Positions 46,812-55,739 of a stretch of 64,000 nucleotides of DNA are shown here, one piece after another. The notes beneath the pieces are model-generated. The model ran no database searches. It saw nothing but the letters and a program-made list of their open reading frames with translations, and was not told the origin of the DNA. Source of the stretch: Achromobacter sp. B7 (GTDB lineage Bacteria; Pseudomonadota; Gammaproteobacteria; Burkholderiales; Burkholderiaceae_B); the NCBI RefSeq assembly GCF_003600685.1, contig NZ_CP032084.1, positions 5,270,001 through 5,334,000 on the forward strand, read 5' to 3'. The position numbers and the translations under genes are program-made. Positions within the stretch are counted from its first letter, which is position 1, and each line of letters begins with the position of its first letter.

Positions 46812-48227
46812 CTAGGCTTGCAGGACCTTACCCGGATTCATCAGCCCTTGCGGGTCCAGCGCGCGCTTGATGCGGCGCATCAGCGCAAGCTCTACCGGGC
46901 TTTTGTAGCGCGGCAATTCGTCGCGCTTGAGCTGCCCCACGCCGTGCTCGGCGCTGATGGAGCCCTGATGCGCATGCACGCTGTCATGCACCACGCCATA
47001 GATCTCGCTTTGCAAGGCCAGTAGCTCGGCTTCGGTCTGGCCGGGCGCATTGGCGACGTTGTAATGCAGGTTGCCATCGCCCAGATGGCCGAAGATGACG
47101 TGCCGCACGCCGGGAAAGCGCGCTTGCAGCAGCGCGTTGGTCTTGTGCACGAAGCCGGCGATGGACGAGATGGGAATGGACACGTCGTGCTTGACGGACT
47201 TGCCCAGCTCGGCTTCCGCCAGCGGGATGCTTTCGCGCAGGTGCCACAGCGCCCGGCTTTGCGCGACGTTGGCGGCGATGGCGGCGTCGTGGATCAAGCC
47301 GGCGTCGATGGCCTCGCCCAGCACGGCCTCGAAGCGTTCGCGCGCGTGGGCCTCGCTTTCACTGTCGGACAGTTCAAGCAGCGCGAACCACGGCGATTCG
47401 GCGGAGTCGCCTTCGAAGGGCAGGCGCTGTTGCGGGAACAGGCGCACCACGCCTTGCAGGCAGGCGTTGCTCATCAGTTCGAAACCCGTCAGCGCGGCGC
47501 CAAAGCCAGCCCGCGCGCGGGACAGCACTTCAACCGCCTGGTCGATCGTGTCCAGGGTCAGCAGCGCGGTGCAGCTGGCAACGGGCCGGGGAAACAGTTT
47601 CAACGTGGCGGCGGTGATGATGCCCAGCGTGCCTTCGCTGCCGATGTACAGGTCGCGCAAGTCGTAGCCGGTGTTGTCTTTGCGCAGGCCACGCAGGCCA
47701 TCCCAGATTTCGCCTTCGGCCGTCACCACTTCCAGGCCCAGCGTCAGGTCGCGCGTATTGCCGTAGCGCAGCACCTGCGTGCCGCCGGCATTGGTGGCCA
47801 GGTTGCCGCCGATGGTGCAGCTGCCTTCGGCAGCCAGGCTCAGCGGAAACAGCCGGTTCGCGCCCGCGGCCGCCTCTTGTACGGCTTGCAGGATGCAGCC
47901 CGCTTCGACCGTGATGGTGTCGTTGTCGGTATCCACATTGCGCACCGCCGTCAGGCGGCCCGTGGACAGCACGACGGCGCGGCCGGTGTCGTCCGGCGTG
48001 GCGCCGCCGCACAGGCCGGTGTTGCCGCCCTGGGGCACCACCGGCACGCCGTGGCTCAGGCACAGCTTCACGGCGTCGGCCACTTCCTGAGTGGAGCCGG
48101 GCCGGATCACCGCCAGGGCCGACCCGCGATAGCGGCGGCGCCAGTCCAGCACATAGGACGCGGCGTCCTCGCCGGTCAGCACATTCGTGAAACCCAGCAG
48201 GGACTGAAGATCGCTCAACAATGTCAT
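46812..48227 (-). CDS. FAD-linked D-2-hydroxyacid dehydrogenase (D-2-hydroxyglutarate/D-lactate type)
   Basis: 471 residues from ATG 48227. The FAD-binding PCMH domain has VVPQGGNTGLCGGATPD and CTIGGNLATNAGGTQVLRYG. The C-terminal oxidase domain has GHLGDGNLHYN with metal-ligand histidines and SISAEHGVGQLKRDEL. This is the D2HGDH/GlcD/D-LDH family, which oxidises D-2-hydroxyacids and passes electrons to a quinone or ETF. The exact substrate cannot be read from sequence alone; D-2-hydroxyglutarate from serine synthesis is a common one. Confidence 0.88.
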   Translation of the reverse strand: MTLLSDLQSLLGFTNVLTGEDAASYVLDWRRRYRGSALAVIRPGSTQEVADAVKLCLSHGVPVVPQGGNTGLCGGATPDDTGRAVVLSTGRLTAVRNVDTDNDTITVEAGCILQAVQEAAAGANRLFPLSLAAEGSCTIGGNLATNAGGTQVLRYGNTRDLTLGLEVVTAEGEIWDGLRGLRKDNTGYDLRDLYIGSEGTLGIITAATLKLFPRPVASCTALLTLDTIDQAVEVLSRARAGFGAALTGFELMSNACLQGVVRLFPQQRLPFEGDSAESPWFALLELSDSESEAHARERFEAVLGEAIDAGLIHDAAIAANVAQSRALWHLRESIPLAEAELGKSVKHDVSIPISSIAGFVHKTNALLQARFPGVRHVIFGHLGDGNLHYNVANAPGQTEAELLALQSEIYGVVHDSVHAHQGSISAEHGVGQLKRDELPRYKSPVELALMRRIKRALDPQGLMNPGKVLQA

Positions 48228-48246
48228 AGGCGCCGCACAAGAAGGG

Positions 48247-48293
48247 GCCTGGGCGCGCCCAGGCACGGGTCTAGGGATGTGCGGGCTATTGTA
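48247..48293 (-). promoter_or_regulatory. -10 element and 18-bp palindrome upstream of the hydroxyacid dehydrogenase
   Basis: On the minus strand TACAAT (48293-48288) is a good -10. Between the expected start and the ATG lies GCCTGGGCGCGCCCAGGC (48247-48264), a perfect 18-bp palindrome that could be an operator or an mRNA hairpin before the ribosome site. Confidence 0.45.
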
Positions 48294-48324
48294 GGGGTTC
48301 AAGGGCGCGGGCTGAAGCGCCGCG

Positions 48325-48954
48325 CTAGCCGACGGCCTGATCCAGCCGCGTGCCCGTCAGGCCGGAACAATAGGCGCGCGAGGCGATGCGGTTCATGAGG
48401 AAGGCGCGGTCGGTGCCGGCCGGGCCGGGCATTTCAGACAACGCCCGGTAGGCGCGGCGCAATGCCTCGCCCCGCGTGTCGCCGCAGACCAGCAGGCGGG
48501 TGCAGGGCAAGCGGCGGTCGACGCAGCCGTCGATACGCATTTCAAGCGCATGCGCGCCAACGGCATCAGGGCTGGCCACGATGGAGCCGGCATGCGGTTG
48601 CGCTTCGGCGCCAATCACGCGGAACACGCCACTGCGGTCGTCCAGGGAAAATGCCACGGCGCCCATGCCTTGCCAGTTGCGGTCTCGGGCGACGTCGGCG
48701 GCAATGGTGCGCAACGCGGTTTCAATCGAAGACGGCAGATGTGGCGCCGGGCATTCGGCGATCAATACGCGGGCCTCGCGCCAGACGCAGCGTTCCCACG
48801 CGCGGCCGGCGACCATTTCGCCTGTCTCGGAAACAAATACATGGATATCAAGCCGGCGTTCACGGCCCGCAGCCGGCCCGGCGTAGTCCGTGGGAGGACC
48901 GCGCCGGCTGCTGGCGCCCCCCGATGACATCACAGTAGAAACTTTGGCACCCAT
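48325..48954 (-). CDS. Shortened biotin-carboxylase-like protein, predicted catalytically dead
   Basis: 209 residues from ATG 48954. By eye it aligns collinearly with the C-terminal half of biotin carboxylase (AccC). RRLDIHVFVSETGEMV matches the RHVEIQVLADGQGN region, AWERCVWREARVLIAECPAP matches [21 protein letters not shown], and WQGMGAVAFSLDD matches YRGAGTFEFLF. AHALEMRID matches GHAVECRIN, and RLLVCGDTRGEALRRAYRAL matches [20 protein letters not shown]. The N-terminal domain and ATP lid are missing, the EMNxRxQVEH catalytic stretch reads GAEAQPHAGS, and about 40 residues of the C-terminal domain are deleted. The frame is otherwise intact. No partner gene is adjacent and no function is known. 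Confidence 0.65.
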   Translation of the reverse strand: MGAKVSTVMSSGGASSRRGPPTDYAGPAAGRERRLDIHVFVSETGEMVAGRAWERCVWREARVLIAECPAPHLPSSIETALRTIAADVARDRNWQGMGAVAFSLDDRSGVFRVIGAEAQPHAGSIVASPDAVGAHALEMRIDGCVDRRLPCTRLLVCGDTRGEALRRAYRALSEMPGPAGTDRAFLMNRIASRAYCSGLTGTRLDQAVG

Positions 48955-49275
48955 GGCCTCTCCCGGTCTTTCTGCTTGCAGCGCAAGCGTATCACCTTCC
49001 CATGACAAGCAATTTGTGGGCCATGCCGCCGCAGCCCGTCGCAGATTCGAACCGACCCCGCCCGCGCACCGGATCAAAGCGGCACGCTACGTGCTACGCA
49101 CCATTTCAGGGCGGGCGCCACCCTTAAGACGCCCTACTGCTCCCGTCGGATGAGGCGCATGCGCCGATGGGGGATAATTCACTTTTCTTGCTTAACCCGG
49201 TCGGGTTTTGATATACGGGTTTACCACTAGACCCATCAAAACCAGCGCTGCAACCTTCTTCTTCAAGGAATCGTC
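48955..49275. other. Intergenic region with manB promoter
   Basis: About 320 bases between divergent genes. It contains a perfect 12-bp palindrome GGCGCATGCGCC (49154-49165). A plausible promoter for manB follows: TTGCTT (49188-49193), 18 bases, TATACG (49212-49217). AACCCG/CGGGTT (49194-49207) within that spacer makes a small hairpin followed by TTTT. No gene was seen. Confidence 0.5.
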
Positions 49276-50670
49276 GTGGGCAACAACAACACGCAATTTC
49301 CCGCTTCCGTCTTCAAAGCGTATGACATTCGCGGCACTGTGCCGGACCTGATCGATGCAACGTTCGCCCGCGCGCTAGGCGTGGCGCTGGCCGCCCGTGC
49401 ACGCGAAGAAGGCGTGCAGACCCTGGTGGTGGGCCGCGACGGCCGCCTCAGCAGCGAAATGCTGTCCGATGCCTTACAGGAAGGCATGCTGGAAGGCGGG
49501 GTCGATACGCTGGATGTTGGCATGGTGCCCACGCCGCTGGTCTACTTCGCGGCGAACATCATGCAGACCGGTTCCGGCGTGGCCATCACCGGCAGCCACA
49601 ACCCGCCCAAGTACAACGGTTTCAAGATGATGATGGGCGGCCGCGCCCTGTATGGCGACGAGGTACAGGCCTTGGGCGCCGCCATGAACGGCGCGGCCTC
49701 GGCCCCGGCTGAACGCGCCGGCGTGCGCCGCCAGCTGGACCTGGTCGCCGCCTACATCGCGCGCGTGGCCTCGGGCGTGAAGCTGGCCCGCCCCATGAAA
49801 ATCGCCATCGACTGCGGCAACGGCGTGGCCGGCGCCGTGGCGCCGCAGCTGTTCCGCGCGCTGGGCTGCGAAGTGACCGAACTGTTCTGCGAGGTGGACG
49901 GCACGTTTCCCAACCACCACCCGGACCCGGCCGAACCCAAGAACCTGCAAGACCTGATCAAGTGCGTGGCCGAAACCGACTGCGAACTGGGCCTGGCCTT
50001 TGACGGTGACGGTGACCGCCTGGGCGTGGTCACAAAATCCGGACAGATCATCTGGCCGGACCGCCAGTTGGTGCTGTTCGCGCGCGACGTGCTGGACCGC
50101 AACCCCGGCGCCACCATCATTTACGACGTCAAGTGCAGCCGCCACGTGGGGCTGTCCGTGGAAGCCGCCGGCGGCGTTCCGCTGATGTGGAAGACGGGCC
50201 ATTCCCTGGTCAAGGCCAAGCTGGCCGAGACCGGCGCGCCGCTGGCCGGCGAGATGAGCGGCCACATCTTCTTCAAGGAACGCTGGTACGGCTTTGACGA
50301 CGGCCTGTACACCGGTGCGCGCCTGCTTGAAATCGTGTCGCGCCAGGCCGACGCCTGCGCGCCGCTGGAAGCGTTGCCACAGGACGTATCCACGCCCGAG
50401 CTGAAGCTCGAAATGGAAGAAGGCCAGCCCTTCGCCCTGGTCAAGGGTTTGCAGGACCACGGCCAGTTCCCCGACGCCCGCCGCGTGCTCACCATCGACG
50501 GCGTGCGCGCGGAATACGCCGACGGCTTCGGCCTGGCCCGCCCGTCCAACACCACGCCCGTTGTCGTGCTGCGTTTCGAGGCGGAAAACGCCGAGGCGCT
50601 GGCCCGCATCCAGGCCGACTTCCGACGCGAACTGGGCAAGCTCGCACCGGAAGCGACATTGCCGTTCTGA
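49276..50670 (+). CDS. manB: Phosphomannomutase/phosphoglucomutase
   Basis: 464 residues from GTG 49276 with AAGGAA upstream. It interconverts hexose 1- and 6-phosphates for sugar-nucleotide synthesis. The active-site phosphoserine loop is TGSHNPPKYNG, the metal loop FDGDGDRLG, the sugar-binding GEMSGHIFF and the phosphate-binding RPSNTTP. Close to AlgC/ManB-type dual enzymes. pgi starts eight bases later, so the two form an operon supplying precursors for the convergent glycan cluster. Confidence 0.93.
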   Translation: MGNNNTQFPASVFKAYDIRGTVPDLIDATFARALGVALAARAREEGVQTLVVGRDGRLSSEMLSDALQEGMLEGGVDTLDVGMVPTPLVYFAANIMQTGSGVAITGSHNPPKYNGFKMMMGGRALYGDEVQALGAAMNGAASAPAERAGVRRQLDLVAAYIARVASGVKLARPMKIAIDCGNGVAGAVAPQLFRALGCEVTELFCEVDGTFPNHHPDPAEPKNLQDLIKCVAETDCELGLAFDGDGDRLGVVTKSGQIIWPDRQLVLFARDVLDRNPGATIIYDVKCSRHVGLSVEAAGGVPLMWKTGHSLVKAKLAETGAPLAGEMSGHIFFKERWYGFDDGLYTGARLLEIVSRQADACAPLEALPQDVSTPELKLEMEEGQPFALVKGLQDHGQFPDARRVLTIDGVRAEYADGFGLARPSNTTPVVVLRFEAENAEALARIQADFRRELGKLAPEATLPF

Positions 50671-50678
50671 TTGCGTCC

Positions 50679-52232
50679 ATGTCGCTATCCAACAGCCCGG
50701 CCTGGCAACAATTCTCGGCAGCCGCCAAGGCCGCGCCCCTGCGCGGCGAGCAGCTCAGGGTCGTCAACGCCCCGGGCCTGCGGCTGGACCTGAGCACCCA
50801 GCCGCATTCGCCGGCCTTGCACGCGGCGTCCGAGGCGCTGCTGGCGCAGCAGAACTTCGACGCCGCCCGCGCCTTGTTGTTCGACGGGGGCCACGCCAAC
50901 TGGACCGAGGGCCGCGCGGCCTGGCATACCGCCCTGCGCGCGCCCAACCCGCCCGCCCCGGTGGCCAAGATGGTGCAGGCCGAACGCGACCGCTTGCGCG
51001 AATTTGTACGCGAAGCCGATCGCGCCGACCGCTACGGCTACGTGCTGCACCTGGGCATCGGCGGCAGCGACTGGGGGCCTCGCCTGGTGACGCGTGCCTT
51101 GCGCCATGGCGGCGCCCGGCGCGAAGTGCGATTCGCGTCGAATGTGGATTCGCATTCCGTCGCCGACGCCATGAGCCGCCTGGACCCGCACGACACGCTG
51201 GTCATCGTCGCGTCCAAATCGTTCACCACGACCGAGCCGCTGGCCAACGCCGAAGTGGCCATGAACTGGCTGCGCGAAGCCGGCGTGGCAGACCCGATCA
51301 AGCAAGTGGTGGCGATTACCGCCAACGTGGAAGCCGCGCTGAACTTGGGCATCCTGCCCGACCACATCTTTCAGATCTGGGACTGGGTGGGCGGCCGTTA
51401 TTCGTTGTGGTCCGCCATCGGCCTGCCCATCGCGCTGGCGCTGGGCAACGACGCGTTTGACCAGTTGCTGGCGGGCGCGGCGGCCATGGACGAACATTTC
51501 CGCACGGCGCCCCTGGCGGAGAACGCGCCGGTGCAGATGGCGCTGGCGGGCGTCGTCAACCGCAGCGTGCTGGGCTATGACTCGTTGGTGATCGCGCCGT
51601 ACGATTCACGGCTGTATCACCTGGTGCCGTGGGCGCAGCAGTTGGAAATGGAGTCGCTGGGCAAGGTCGCAACGGCCGACGGCAGCCCCGTCGACGTGCC
51701 TACGGGGCCCGCGATCTGGGGCATGTCGGGCACCGATTGCCAGCACACGTTTTTCCAGTGGATGCACCAGGACGCGATGGGTGCACCCGTGGATTTCATC
51801 TTGTGCGAACAGCCGGACCACGCCTACGCCCGCCATCACGAACTGCTGATTGCCAACTGCCTGGCGCAGCGCTCGGCGTTGCTGCGCGGCAAATCCCTTG
51901 ACGACGCGCTGGCGGAGACGTCCGCCACCGAAAGCGATCCGGCGCGCGCGCGATGGCTCGCGCAACACCGCGTTCATCCTGGCGGGCGCCCGTCTACGCT
52001 GATCGTGTTGCCGCGCCTTGAGGCCTACACGCTGGGCGCGTTGCTGGCGATGTACGAACACAAGGTGTTCACGCAAGGCGTGATCTGGGGCATCAACCCG
52101 TTCGACCAGTGGGGTGTGGAATTCGGCAAGGCGCTGGCCAAGGGCATCATGCGCGAGCTGGATTCGCCGCAGCCCAGCCAGCAGGACCCGTCGACTCGCT
52201 TCTGGATCGACGCGATCGCGCGGCGGCAATAG
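50679..52232 (+). CDS. pgi: Glucose-6-phosphate isomerase
   Basis: 517 residues, somewhat shorter than the enterobacterial enzyme but complete. It interconverts glucose 6-phosphate and fructose 6-phosphate. Signatures: LHLGIGGSDWGPRLV, SKSFTTTEPLANA, GGRYSLWSAIGLPIAL and NPFDQWGVEFGKALA. Eight bases after manB. A hairpin (52243-52263) lies between it and the convergent glycosyltransferase gene. Confidence 0.96.
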   Translation: MSLSNSPAWQQFSAAAKAAPLRGEQLRVVNAPGLRLDLSTQPHSPALHAASEALLAQQNFDAARALLFDGGHANWTEGRAAWHTALRAPNPPAPVAKMVQAERDRLREFVREADRADRYGYVLHLGIGGSDWGPRLVTRALRHGGARREVRFASNVDSHSVADAMSRLDPHDTLVIVASKSFTTTEPLANAEVAMNWLREAGVADPIKQVVAITANVEAALNLGILPDHIFQIWDWVGGRYSLWSAIGLPIALALGNDAFDQLLAGAAAMDEHFRTAPLAENAPVQMALAGVVNRSVLGYDSLVIAPYDSRLYHLVPWAQQLEMESLGKVATADGSPVDVPTGPAIWGMSGTDCQHTFFQWMHQDAMGAPVDFILCEQPDHAYARHHELLIANCLAQRSALLRGKSLDDALAETSATESDPARARWLAQHRVHPGGRPSTLIVLPRLEAYTLGALLAMYEHKVFTQGVIWGINPFDQWGVEFGKALAKGIMRELDSPQPSQQDPSTRFWIDAIARRQ

Positions 52233-52242
52233 GCGGACAGCG

Positions 52243-52263
52243 CGGCAGCGCGGGACGCTGCCG
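52243..52263. terminator. Hairpin between pgi and the glycan operon
   Basis: Perfect 8-bp stem CGGCAGCG / CGCTGCCG with a CGGGA loop, placed 10 bases after the pgi stop between convergent units. No T-run, so terminator function is likely but unproven. Confidence 0.45.
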
Positions 52264-52327
52264 GCGCTCGACATGGCACGGGCTGGGATTGCCGGATACT
52301 GGCCGCGCGTCGGTGGCGGCCTACGGG

Positions 52328-53470
52328 CTAGCCGCCAGCCGCGCGCCGCCCCAGCGCGTCGTACAGCTCAACATGCACGCGCGCAACCTGACGGATATCG
52401 AACTCGCGTTCGGCCAGCTCGCGCCCCGCCGTGCCCATCGCTTGGCGCAGCACGGCATCATCCGCCAAACGCGCGATGGCGTCCGCCAGCGATGCGGCAT
52501 CGCGCACCGGCACCAGCAAGCCGGTCTTGCCGGGGTCGATGGCATCTCGGCAACCGGGCACGTCCGTCGTGACCACCGCGCGCCCGCAGGCCGCGGCTTC
52601 GATCAGCGATTTGGGCAGCCCTTCGCGATACGACGGCAGCACGGCGATATGGCTGGCGGCGTACAGGTCAGCGATGTCCGAGCGCTCGCCCAACGCCTGC
52701 ACCGCGCCTTCGCGCTGCCAGGCCTCCACCTCTTCTTGCGTGGCCGACGTGGGGTTGCCCGCGTCCACCCCGCCCACCAGCTGCATCGTGACGGGCACGC
52801 CGCGCTTGCGCAGCAGCGATGCCGCATCGACAAATTCGCGCACGCCTTTGTCGCGCAACAAGCGCGCCACCATCGTGACCACGACGGGCGGCGACGGCGG
52901 TTCGGGCGACGCGCGATAGGCGTCCAGGTCCACCCCCGCGCCACGGATCATGACGACCTGCTCGTCGCGCACCGCGCCCAGGGACTTGAGCAGGTCGCGA
53001 TCATTGGCGTTCTGAAAAATCACTCGGCTGTTCGGATGGCCCAGCGCCACGCGGTACAGACGCGCCACCACGGCGCGCACCAGGCGCATCTTCAATGAGT
53101 TCGACAGGAACACGAAGCCCAGCCCCGAGATCGCCGCCACCATGCCCGGCACGCGGGCCAGCCGCGCGGCAATGCCGCCGTACAGCACCGGCTTGATCGT
53201 GACCAGGTGCACCACGTCCGGGCGCACGCGGCGAAACAGGCGCACCAGCGCGCGCAACGTGCCCAGTTCCTGCAAGGGATGCTTGCCGCTGCGCGTCATG
53301 GGGATGGCGTGATGCGTCATGCCCAGCGCCTGAATGTCGGCCACCGCCGGGCCATCCATCGTGGCCACGTGCACGTCATAGCCCGCCTGCTGCGCCGCCA
53401 GCGCCACCGGCACGCGGTGCGACATGAAAAACGCGGGGTTGTTGACCACAAACATCAGGCGGCGACTCAT
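52328..53470 (-). CDS. GT4 family glycosyltransferase (glycan cluster)
   Basis: 380 residues from ATG 53470, overlapping the previous gene by four bases (ATGA). GT-B fold: N-terminal FVVNNPAFFMSHRVPVALAA with VHLVTIKPVLYGG, and the C-terminal donor site LPSYREGLPKSLIEAAACG (ExxxxxxxE motif). It resembles CapM/WbpX-like transferases for N-acetylhexosamines. Last gene of the minus-strand cluster. Donor and acceptor are unknown. Confidence 0.85.
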   Translation of the reverse strand: MSRRLMFVVNNPAFFMSHRVPVALAAQQAGYDVHVATMDGPAVADIQALGMTHHAIPMTRSGKHPLQELGTLRALVRLFRRVRPDVVHLVTIKPVLYGGIAARLARVPGMVAAISGLGFVFLSNSLKMRLVRAVVARLYRVALGHPNSRVIFQNANDRDLLKSLGAVRDEQVVMIRGAGVDLDAYRASPEPPSPPVVVTMVARLLRDKGVREFVDAASLLRKRGVPVTMQLVGGVDAGNPTSATQEEVEAWQREGAVQALGERSDIADLYAASHIAVLPSYREGLPKSLIEAAACGRAVVTTDVPGCRDAIDPGKTGLLVPVRDAASLADAIARLADDAVLRQAMGTAGRELAEREFDIRQVARVHVELYDALGRRAAGG

Positions 53471-54624
53471 GCCTTGGCTCCAGAAATACGGCGCCATACG
53501 GCGATGTAACGTTGCACCATGCGTGCCAGATCAAAGTTTTCCAGCACGCGCGCGCGGCCGGCTTCCCCGGCGCGGCCCGTGCCCCGAGCGGCCACATCGC
53601 ACAGCGCGGTTTCGATGCCCCGCGCCAGCGCTTCGGCTTGTTCGGGCGGCACGACGACGCCGGTGTCGGCAACGATGTAGGCGGCGTCGCCCACGTCGGT
53701 CACCACGCAATAGACGCCGCACGCCATGGCCTCGGCCACCACATTGGGAAAGCCCTCGGCGCAGCTGGACAGCACATGCAGGTCCAGCCCGTTCATCACG
53801 GCGGGCACGTCGTCGCTGGGGCCGGCCAGGATGAGGCGGTCGCGCAGGTTCAGCTTGTCGATCAAGGCAGCCAGTTCGGGGTTGTCGGGCGTCATGCCGC
53901 GTCCGACCAGCACGCAGCGCAAGCCGCCGTCACGCCCGTCGCGCACCAGCGCGGCCACGGCGCGCAGCAGGTTGGCGTGATCTTTCAACGGGTCCCAGCG
54001 GGCCACGCTGCCGATCACGGGCGCGTCTTCGGACAGGCCCCATTGCGCGCGCATGCGCGTGCGGGCCTGGGCGTCCGGCGCATAACGCGACAGGTCATAG
54101 CCATTGGAAATGACGGCCATGCGGTCGCGCCGGTAGCCCTTTTCGGCATGGCGTTCGGCGGCGTTCTGCGCCGCGCACACGATGGCGCGCGGCACGCTGC
54201 CGGACAACAACGCGCAAGCGCGCAAGACGATGCGCGCCGACCGGCTGCTGCGTTCCAGGTGTTCGCCGGAATTGCGGATGCCCCAGGCAATGGCGCGCAC
54301 GCCGGCCAGCCGCGCGGCCAGGCCACCGATCAGGTCGGCGTGATACATCCAGGTCTGCACAACGTCGGGACGCGTGTCGGCGATCAAGCGGCGCAGCGCC
54401 ATGAAACCGCCCAGGCTGACGCGGCCGCGCTTCATGCCCAAGGCATGCACCGCGACGCCGGCATCGCGCAGGCGCTGGCCGTAGATGCCTTCATCGGTCA
54501 AGGACACGACGGTGTGCGACACACCCGCTTCCGGGTACGTCGCCAGACGCAGCAGCACGGATTCCGCGCCGCCCTGGCCCAGGCCGGTGATCACGTGCAG
54601 CACATGTAATGCCGGGGTGCTCAT
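53467..54624 (-). CDS. GT4 family glycosyltransferase (glycan cluster)
   Basis: 385 residues from ATG 54624 (ATGA overlap with the previous gene). The N-terminal acceptor loop HVITGLGQGGAE is the GGAE signature of many GT4 enzymes; the donor site is SSCAEGFPNVVAEAMACG. Overlaps at both ends mean strict co-translation with its neighbours. Specificity is unknown. Confidence 0.87.
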   Translation of the reverse strand: MSTPALHVLHVITGLGQGGAESVLLRLATYPEAGVSHTVVSLTDEGIYGQRLRDAGVAVHALGMKRGRVSLGGFMALRRLIADTRPDVVQTWMYHADLIGGLAARLAGVRAIAWGIRNSGEHLERSSRSARIVLRACALLSGSVPRAIVCAAQNAAERHAEKGYRRDRMAVISNGYDLSRYAPDAQARTRMRAQWGLSEDAPVIGSVARWDPLKDHANLLRAVAALVRDGRDGGLRCVLVGRGMTPDNPELAALIDKLNLRDRLILAGPSDDVPAVMNGLDLHVLSSCAEGFPNVVAEAMACGVYCVVTDVGDAAYIVADTGVVVPPEQAEALARGIETALCDVAARGTGRAGEAGRARVLENFDLARMVQRYIAVWRRISGAKA

Positions 54625-55736
54625 CGCCCCTCCCGCACCGCGTCGAACAGTTCGTCCCATTCCGACAGCACGCTGGAAAGCGCATAACGCTGGCGTACGG
54701 CGGACGCGCCGCGGTCGCCCAATTGCCGACGCAAGAGCGGGTCGCTCATGATGCGTTGCAAGGCGTCGCGCAAGGCATCGCGGTTGCCGGTGGGCACCAG
54801 CAGGGCGTCCTGCCCGTCGCGCGTCATTTCGCGCGGGCCACTGGGGCAATCGAAGGCCACACACGGCAAGCCCAGCGACATGGCTTCCAGCAGCACGTTC
54901 GGAAACCCTTCCACCAGCGAGCTAAGCACGAAGGCCTGGCCACGCGCCAGTTCTTCCCACGGAGTTTCGGTACGGCCTGGCAGGCTGACCCGCGCTTGCA
55001 GGCCCAGCTTGGCAACCTGCGCTTCCAGCGCCGCGCGTTCCGGGCCTTCGCCCCAGATGCGCAGGTTCCAATCAGGATGCGCTGGCGCCAACTGCGCGAA
55101 CACGTCGATCAACAGATCGAAGCGCTTATCGGTCACCAGGCGGCCCATGGCCAGCAGTTCGCGTGGGCCGTCACCGTCGTGCTGGACCACGCGCGGTGCT
55201 TCAAGCAAGGGCGCGGGCAAGGGGTTGGGGATGACAGCCAGGCGCTTGATGCCCGGCACCTGGCGCGAGAACGGGGCGGCGGTGTCTTCGGCCTGCACCG
55301 TCACCATGTCGGCGCGCGGATACAGCAGCCGGCGCAGCCGGCGCCACACGGTGCCCGTCGTGGTCTCGGCCACGGGGTTGGTGCGTTCGCAGACGATCAA
55401 GGGCACGCCCAGGCCCCGCGTGGCCAAAATGGCGGCCACGTTCACGTTGGTCAGGAATGACACGACCACATCGGGCTTGGTGTCGCGGATGTGTTTGCGC
55501 AGGGCCATCAAGCGCTTGAACGCCGCCATCGCGCCCGAGGCGCGGGTGCCGGCGATATCGGCCAGCCAGGCCAGCTGGACCTTGTCGGACAACGGATAAA
55601 AGCACGTGCCCTTGGACGAATAAGTGGGCGTCAACGTGACGGTATCCCCGCGTTCGGCCCATGCATTCACCAGCGTGGCGGCCACCCGTTCGGCGCCGCC
55701 CGCGTGCATGGAACTGACCAACATCAGAATTCTCAT
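54621..55736 (-). CDS. GT4 family glycosyltransferase (glycan cluster)
   Basis: 371 residues. The start MRILMLVSSMHAGGAERVAA has the GGAE acceptor loop, and the donor site reads SSLVEGFPNVLLEAMSLG. It is similar in design to the transferase at 57716-58858, suggesting an old duplication. It begins three bases after asnB. These enzymes usually add N-acetylgalactosamine or uronamide residues in O-antigen-like glycans, but the donor here is not known. Confidence 0.87.
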   Translation of the reverse strand: MRILMLVSSMHAGGAERVAATLVNAWAERGDTVTLTPTYSSKGTCFYPLSDKVQLAWLADIAGTRASGAMAAFKRLMALRKHIRDTKPDVVVSFLTNVNVAAILATRGLGVPLIVCERTNPVAETTTGTVWRRLRRLLYPRADMVTVQAEDTAAPFSRQVPGIKRLAVIPNPLPAPLLEAPRVVQHDGDGPRELLAMGRLVTDKRFDLLIDVFAQLAPAHPDWNLRIWGEGPERAALEAQVAKLGLQARVSLPGRTETPWEELARGQAFVLSSLVEGFPNVLLEAMSLGLPCVAFDCPSGPREMTRDGQDALLVPTGNRDALRDALQRIMSDPLLRRQLGDRGASAVRQRYALSSVLSEWDELFDAVREGR

Positions 55737-55739
55737 ACG

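Noticed and set aside
48955..49077. Longer start for the biotin-carboxylase-like protein (41 extra residues)
   Set aside because: The extension is low in similarity and crosses the probable promoter region; ATG 48954 or the nearby Met at 48930 is more plausible.
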